Shown here piece by piece: positions 4,581 to 8,641 of a stretch of DNA of 8,641 nucleotides. A program made the translations under genes and the position numbers. Numbering within the stretch: the first letter of the stretch is position 1; each line of letters starts with the position of its first letter. The notes under the pieces were generated by a model. That model saw nothing but the letters and a program-made list of their open reading frames with translations, did not search any database and was not told where the DNA came from. This DNA is from JBHHZI01 sp046757965 (lineage in GTDB: Bacteria > Acidobacteriota > Polarisedimenticolia > SMYD01). The DNA lies in contig JBHHZI010000140.1 in NCBI GenBank assembly GCA_046757965.1, forward strand, positions 1-8,641, read 5' to 3'.

Positions 4581-6635
4581 ATGAACATTGAAGAAAGACG
4601 GGGCATGATGAGAAACACGAGCCGTGTCAGGGGATGTTACGAGACAGGATCCGACCGCCGGCTCCGCCGATATCGTCCCCCTGCATGTCTCCTGCGGGCT
4701 GTTTCCATCGTGCTGACGGTGGAGTGCGCTCTGTGGGCGGGTTTCACGCCGCCGACGAGGGCCCAGGCCCCGGCATCGCTCGATGAGACCCCGGCCCATC
4801 TCGAGCCGGTCACGTCCGGGTTCGACCACGAGCGCCGGGAGGTGATGATCCCGATGCGCGACGGCGTGAAGCTGCGCACGGTGATCCTGGTGCCGCAAGG
4901 CGCGCACGGTGCACCCCTCCTGCTGACGCGCACACCGTACGACGCTGACGAGCTGACCACCCATCGACAGAGCTCTCACCTTGGCCCGACCCTGCAGGGA
5001 TACGACAACGCGGTGGAGGCCATCGTCAGGGGTGGCTACATACGCGTCGTCCAGGACATTCGCGGCAAGTACGGCTCGGAGGGCGGCTACGTCATGAACC
5101 GTCCCCTGCGCGGCCCCCTCAACCCCACCGACACGGACGAGTCCACCGACACGTACGACACCATCGACTGGCTGGTGAAGAACGTGCCCGAGAGCAACGG
5201 CAAGGTCGGCACCCTGGGCATCTCCTACGACGGGTTCGAGCCCCTGATGGCGATCATCGACCCGCACCCGGCGCTGAAGGTCTCGGTGCCGATGAATCCG
5301 ATGGTGGATGGCTGGATCGGCGACGACTGGTTCCACAACGGCGCCTTCCGGCAACAGAACATGCCCTACATCTACGAGCAGGAGGCGACGCGCAAGAACG
5401 AGGCGAAGTGGTGGACCGATCATCTCGACGACTACGACACGTACCTTCAGGCCGGCTCGGCGGGTGAGCTGGGTCGCAGGCACGGCCTGGAGCAGGTCGG
5501 GTTCTGGCGCAAGATTCTCGCCCATCCGACCTACGACGCGTTCTGGCGCCAGCAGGCGATGGACAAGATCCTCGCCGCAGAACCGCTGGAGGTTCCGGTG
5601 ATGCTGGTGCACAGCCTCTGGGACCAGGAGGATATCTACGGCGCCATCGCGGTCTATGCGGCCATCGAGCCCAAAGACACCGCCAACGACAAGGTGTTCC
5701 TGGTGATGGGCCCCTGGCATCATGGCCAGGAGATCCATGATGGCAGCTCTCTCGGCGCATTGAAGTTCAACAGCGATACCTCGCTCACCTTCGAGCGCGA
5801 GATCCTGTTGCCGTTCCTCGATCAGCATCTGAAGGAGGACGCACCACCGGCCGGAGTGGCGCCGGTCACCGCCTTCGTGACCGGCGAGAACCGGTGGGAG
5901 CGTCTGCCGGAATGGCCGGCGGGGTGTGCCAGGGGATGCGACGTGGAACCGACGCCGTTTTTCCTGCAGGCCGGCCTGGCGGCCGGTTTCGCGGCACCGG
6001 ACGGGAAGGGGCCCGCCTTCGACGAGTATGTCTCCGATCCGGCCAAGCCGGTGCCGTACCAGATGCGACCGATTCACCCCATGAAGGGCGATACCTGGCG
6101 CCACTGGCTCACCACCGATCAGCGTCAGGCCTCGGGACGTCCCGATGTGCTGGCCTACGTGTCGGACGGCCTCGATGCGCCGGTGAAGATCAGCGGCCAG
6201 CCCGGTGTCCATCTGGTCGCCTCGACGAGCGGGACGGACTCGGACTGGGTGGTGAAGCTGATCGACGTCTACCCGGACGAGGTGGCGCGCCAGCCGGAGA
6301 TGGGCGGCTACCAGCTCATGGTCTCCGCCGATATCTTCCGCGGCCGCTATCGCGAGAGCTTCGCGACGCCGGCAGCGATCACGCCGAACACGCCGCTCGT
6401 CTATCGATTCGAGCTGCCGACGGCGAACCACGTGTTCCTGCCGGGGCACCGGATCATGGTGCAGATCCAGTCGAGCTGGTTCCCCCTCTATGATCGCAAC
6501 CCGCAGACCTTCGTGCGGAGCATCTTCCAGGCCAGGCCGCAGGACTTCCAGAAGGCCACGCAGCGCATCTACCACGCGCCGGGCAAGACCAGCTTCATCG
6601 AGCTGCCGCTGGTGAAGAGGGTGGCCGGAAGCTGA
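4581..6635 (+). CDS. Exported alpha-amino-acid ester hydrolase (AEH; CocE/NonD, S15-type serine hydrolase), 684 aa
   Basis: AEHs cleave and transfer acyl groups of alpha-amino acid esters and amides, and are known for making and breaking semi-synthetic beta-lactams. Residues about 35-63 form a signal peptide: basic stretch RRLRRYRPP, hydrophobic core, and RAQA cleavage site, so the enzyme is probably periplasmic. The catalytic alpha/beta-hydrolase domain has the nucleophile in GISYDG (Ser215, with oxyanion Tyr216), and Tyr120 in TRTPYDA is the likely second oxyanion tyrosine. Asp348 in LWDQED and His381 in GPWHH complete the triad. Asp249 (WIGDDWFH), Glu350 and Asp351 correspond to the carboxylate cluster that binds the substrate alpha-amino group in characterised AEHs. 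The C-terminal part is the jelly-roll domain of the family, including TSGTDSDWVVKLIDVYP (549-565) and HRIMVQIQSSWFPLYDRNPQ (623-642). Length matches characterised AEHs plus a longer N-terminus. The ATG at 4581 has GGAG ten bases upstream; ATGs at 4605 or 4608 would give a more usual signal-peptide length. The gene stands alone, divergent from the HTH module. The natural substrate is unknown; dipeptide or amino-acid ester scavenging is likely. Confidence 0.9.
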   Translation: MNIEERRGMMRNTSRVRGCYETGSDRRLRRYRPPACLLRAVSIVLTVECALWAGFTPPTRAQAPASLDETPAHLEPVTSGFDHERREVMIPMRDGVKLRTVILVPQGAHGAPLLLTRTPYDADELTTHRQSSHLGPTLQGYDNAVEAIVRGGYIRVVQDIRGKYGSEGGYVMNRPLRGPLNPTDTDESTDTYDTIDWLVKNVPESNGKVGTLGISYDGFEPLMAIIDPHPALKVSVPMNPMVDGWIGDDWFHNGAFRQQNMPYIYEQEATRKNEAKWWTDHLDDYDTYLQAGSAGELGRRHGLEQVGFWRKILAHPTYDAFWRQQAMDKILAAEPLEVPVMLVHSLWDQEDIYGAIAVYAAIEPKDTANDKVFLVMGPWHHGQEIHDGSSLGALKFNSDTSLTFEREILLPFLDQHLKEDAPPAGVAPVTAFVTGENRWERLPEWPAGCARGCDVEPTPFFLQAGLAAGFAAPDGKGPAFDEYVSDPAKPVPYQMRPIHPMKGDTWRHWLTTDQRQASGRPDVLAYVSDGLDAPVKISGQPGVHLVASTSGTDSDWVVKLIDVYPDEVARQPEMGGYQLMVSADIFRGRYRESFATPAAITPNTPLVYRFELPTANHVFLPGHRIMVQIQSSWFPLYDRNPQTFVRSIFQARPQDFQKATQRIYHAPGKTSFIELPLVKRVAGS

Positions 6636-6925
6636 TCGAGTGCGTGTGCTTCCGGCCAGCAGCGCGGACCGCGCGCCGGGCGGTCCCTGGAGCGCCGCGA
6701 CACGGACCTCGACCACGACCCGCCTCGTGGAGCCTCGATCGCGGCTGCGCGGGCCCGTTGCCAGCGGTCTCGTCGATCGGCTTCACGATGAACCGGTGCT
6801 CGACGCCCTCCCCGGCGTCCCGGAGCGCGCCGTCCTCCGGGAGTGGCGCAGCGCAGGCCTCGGCAAGATCGCCGACCGATCCTCTTCGGGCCTGCGCCCG
6901 CGGCATTGCCACCTCCCGGTGCCGG
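6636..6925. other. About 290 bp without an assignable gene; possible decayed coding sequence
   Basis: Apart from the hairpin at 6666-6686, I see no recognisable gene between the hydrolase stop and the kinase promoter. Open frames exist on both strands, but none has a convincing start, ribosome binding site or family match. One minus-strand stretch (about 6830-6740) has almost only G/C third positions and reads GVEHRFIVKPIDETAGNG, faintly like the end of an extracellular Ig/FN3-type domain. A second coding-like piece follows in another frame (RRVVVEVRVAALQGPPGARS). A gene remnant is possible but not established. Confidence 0.3.
6666..6686 (+). terminator. Candidate hairpin downstream of the hydrolase gene
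   Basis: GGACCGC (6666-6672) and GCGGTCC (6680-6686) form a perfect 7-bp GC stem with a 7-base loop, 30 bases after the hydrolase stop. No T-tract follows, so an intrinsic terminator is only a possibility. Confidence 0.3.
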
Positions 6926-6955
6926 TTGATCGGCGCTTGAAGGAACGTGTAGAGT
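6926..6955 (+). promoter_or_regulatory. Predicted sigma70-type promoter of the kinase gene
   Basis: TTGATC (6926-6931) and TAGAGT (6950-6955) are separated by 18 bases; each matches its consensus at four of six positions. The expected start near 6962 leaves a leader of about 20 bases before the ATG at 6982. Confidence 0.45.
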
Positions 6956-6981
6956 GAGCGCTCCTCCGGGGGTTGTCAGTC

Positions 6982-8641
6982 ATGGGTTCGTTCGTCGGTC
7001 AGACCATCACCCACTACAACGTGACCCGCCAGCTCGGCCAGGGCGGCATGGGCGTGGTCTACGAGGCCGAGGACACGCATCTGAAGCGGCAGGTGGCGCT
7101 AAAGTTCCTGCCGCCGGACATGGTCCAGAACGCGCCGGCGCTGGAACGTTTCCAGCGGGAGGCGCGCGCCGCCTCGTCGCTGAACCATCCCAACATCTGC
7201 ACCATCTATGCGATCGAGCAGCACGAGCGGGAGCACTTCATCGTGATGGAGTTGCTCGAGGGGCAGACGCTGGGCGAGATGATCCAGCGTAAACCGTTCG
7301 AGACCGCCAAGCTCCTGGAGCTGGGGATCCAGATCGCAGACGCTCTCGAGTCCGCCCACTCCAAGGGCATCGTGCACCGTGACATCAAACCCGCCAACAT
7401 CTTCGTGAACACACGCGGTCAGGCCAAGATCCTCGATTTCGGGCTGGCGAAGATGGAGTCGGCCCGCAACCCGGTCGACGCAGGCGCCGATGCCTCACAG
7501 GTTGCGACGATGGCGGGCCAGAATCTCACCATGGCCGGCACCACCATGGGCACCGTGGCCTACATGTCGCCGGAGCAGGCCCGCGGCCAGTTGACCGACG
7601 CCCGCACGGACCTGTTCTCCCTGGCCATCGTTCTGTACCAGATGGCGACGGGGACCCTGCCGTTTTCGGGGGAAACCTCCGCCGTGGTCTTCGACGCCAT
7701 CCTGAACCGCGAGCCGCCCTCGGCCATGGAAGCGAATCCCGGACTGCCGGCCGAGTTCAACCGGATTCTCGGCAAGGCGATGGAGAAGGATCGCGGCCTG
7801 CGCTACCAGAGCGCCACCGACCTCAAGACGGATCTCATGCGGCTGCGGCGCGATCTCGACTCCGGCAGCCGGCGGGCGGCGGAGACCGGCAAGTCGCACA
7901 CGCCCGGCGACCGCGCGGCGGGGAAGCGTTCGATTGCCGTGCTGTACTTCGAGAACCTCAGCGGCGTGAAGGAGGACGAGTACTTCCGCGACGGGGTCAC
8001 CGAGGACATCATCACGGAGCTGTCGAAGATCGCCGAACTGAACACCTTCTCCCGGCCCACGGTGCTGGCGTACCGCGACAAGCCGGTGACGCCGGCACAG
8101 ATCGGCGAGCAACTGGGGGCGGCCTTCGTGCTGACAGGCAGCCTGCGTCGTGCCGGCAACCGCCTGCGCATCAACGCGCAGCTCGTGGACACGAGCACCG
8201 ATTTCCCGATGTGGTCCGAGCGCTACGATCGCGAGATGAAGGATGTCTTCGACGTGCAGGACGAGATCGCCCGCAAGATCGCCGAGGCCCTGCGGATCAC
8301 CATCTCGCCCCAGGAGAGCGAGGCCATCGCCACCAAGCCGACGGAGGATCTGCAGGCCTACGACCTGTTTCTGCGCGGCAAGAGCTACGCCCGGCGCCTC
8401 ACCCGGCAGGACATGGAATTCGCACGAGAGATGTTCGAGAACGCGGTGACGCGGGATCCCGGTTTCGCCGTGGCCCACGCGGCCATCGCCAACGTCTGCG
8501 CGCAGATCCATTACCACTACGAGCACGAGGCGGTCTGGATCGAGCGGGCCAGGAAGGCGTCCAGCCAGGCGAATGCGCTGCGGCCGGAACTGCCCGAGGT
8601 GCAGGCCGCGCGGGCCTGGATTCGCTACGCGGAGGGGGCCT
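6982..8641 (+). CDS. Ser/Thr protein kinase with TolB-like and TPR-type segments (partial, C-terminus beyond window)
   Basis: The frame starts at ATG 6982 and is open to the right edge, giving 553 codons. Residues 10-290 are a bacterial Hanks-type (PknB-like) kinase domain. Its glycine loop is LGQGGMGVVY (18-27), the ATP-binding lysine Lys41 is in VALKFL, and the alpha-C glutamate is Glu60. VHRDIKPANI (131-140) carries catalytic Asp134, DFG lies at 152-154, and the activation segment ends in GTVAYMSPEQARG (190-202). All catalytic residues are present. After a short basic linker (about 291-315, no membrane segment), residues 316-440 match the TolB-N/FlgO-like module seen in adenylate cyclase and CadC-type proteins: SIAVLYFENLSG, EYFRDGVTEDIITEL, LGAAFVLTGSLRRAGNRLRI. 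From about 455, helical pairs such as AYDLFLRGKSYARRL and FENAVTRDPGFAVAHAAIANV indicate TPR-like repeats that continue past the edge. Such kinases are abundant in Acidobacteriota and related phyla and probably phosphorylate unknown partners recruited by the TPRs. GGGGG nine bases upstream is a weak ribosome binding site. Confidence 0.92.
   Translation, partial: MGSFVGQTITHYNVTRQLGQGGMGVVYEAEDTHLKRQVALKFLPPDMVQNAPALERFQREARAASSLNHPNICTIYAIEQHEREHFIVMELLEGQTLGEMIQRKPFETAKLLELGIQIADALESAHSKGIVHRDIKPANIFVNTRGQAKILDFGLAKMESARNPVDAGADASQVATMAGQNLTMAGTTMGTVAYMSPEQARGQLTDARTDLFSLAIVLYQMATGTLPFSGETSAVVFDAILNREPPSAMEANPGLPAEFNRILGKAMEKDRGLRYQSATDLKTDLMRLRRDLDSGSRRAAETGKSHTPGDRAAGKRSIAVLYFENLSGVKEDEYFRDGVTEDIITELSKIAELNTFSRPTVLAYRDKPVTPAQIGEQLGAAFVLTGSLRRAGNRLRINAQLVDTSTDFPMWSERYDREMKDVFDVQDEIARKIAEALRITISPQESEAIATKPTEDLQAYDLFLRGKSYARRLTRQDMEFAREMFENAVTRDPGFAVAHAAIANVCAQIHYHYEHEAVWIERARKASSQANALRPELPEVQAARAWIRYAEGA

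Noticed and set aside
4428..6716. 762-codon minus-strand open frame opposite the hydrolase gene
   Set aside because: It mirrors the AEH gene, whose family motifs are unambiguous on the plus strand. The antisense product is His/Arg-rich with no family resemblance, a common artefact of GC-rich codon bias.
6640..6957. 105-codon plus-strand open frame between hydrolase and kinase
   Set aside because: It has no ribosome binding site, is Arg/Ser-rich, has no family resemblance, and overlaps the kinase promoter. Coding cannot be excluded but is not supported.
7495..8526. 343-codon minus-strand open frame opposite the kinase
   Set aside because: It is a shadow of the kinase/TolB-like coding frame, with no motifs and no plausible start context.
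1..8641. CRISPR array, tRNA/rRNA gene, insertion sequence or biosynthetic gene cluster
   Set aside because: No regularly spaced repeats, cloverleaf or rRNA signatures or transposase motifs were seen. The AEH and ligase genes sit in separate transcription units with no cluster partners.

Overview
This is a GC-rich, densely coded bacterial window. GC-ending codons dominate and several genes start with GTG. It holds one partial and four complete protein genes, plus a fifth gene that runs off the right edge. The mix of genes suggests a Gram-negative soil or marine lineage such as Acidobacteriota, a deltaproteobacterial-type phylum (Myxococcota/Desulfobacterota) or a neighbour. The relevant genes are a MinD-like/J-like/RodZ-HTH fusion, a plant-type glutamate-cysteine ligase, an exported alpha-amino-acid ester hydrolase, and a Ser/Thr kinase fused to TolB-like and TPR segments. 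This placement is an inference from gene families; there is no rRNA or other phylogenetic marker here.

Left part (1-3081, + strand) is a tightly coupled operon. The last 13 codons of an unknown gene end in a GTGA overlap with a 554-aa three-domain protein: a MinD/ParA-like P-loop domain, a degenerate J-domain and a RodZ-type helix-turn-helix. That gene in turn ends in a second GTGA overlap with a class III (plant-type) glutamate-cysteine ligase, the first enzyme of glutathione synthesis. The ATPase-like domain lacks the P-loop lysine and the second Asp of the DxD motif, and the J-like domain has QPD instead of HPD, so the fusion looks like a non-catalytic regulator or scaffold.

Middle part (3156-4445, - strand) is a two-gene module, convergent with the operon and somewhat less GC-rich. 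It has an XRE-family HTH protein with a helical C-terminal domain, then a small DUF6036/AbiEii-like nucleotidyltransferase whose start lies inside the HTH gene. The layout fits a toxin-antitoxin or mobile regulatory module. Its promoter lies in an AT-rich island with a perfect 10-bp inverted repeat covering the predicted -10 and spacer, probably the autoregulatory operator.

Right part: 4581-6635 (+) encodes an exported serine hydrolase of the alpha-amino-acid ester hydrolase (AEH) family with every recognised catalytic and substrate-amine-binding residue in place. After a ~345-bp stretch with no assignable gene, a Ser/Thr protein kinase with TolB-like and TPR-like segments starts at 6982 behind a recognisable promoter and continues past the window edge. 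No RNA genes, CRISPR arrays or insertion sequences were seen.
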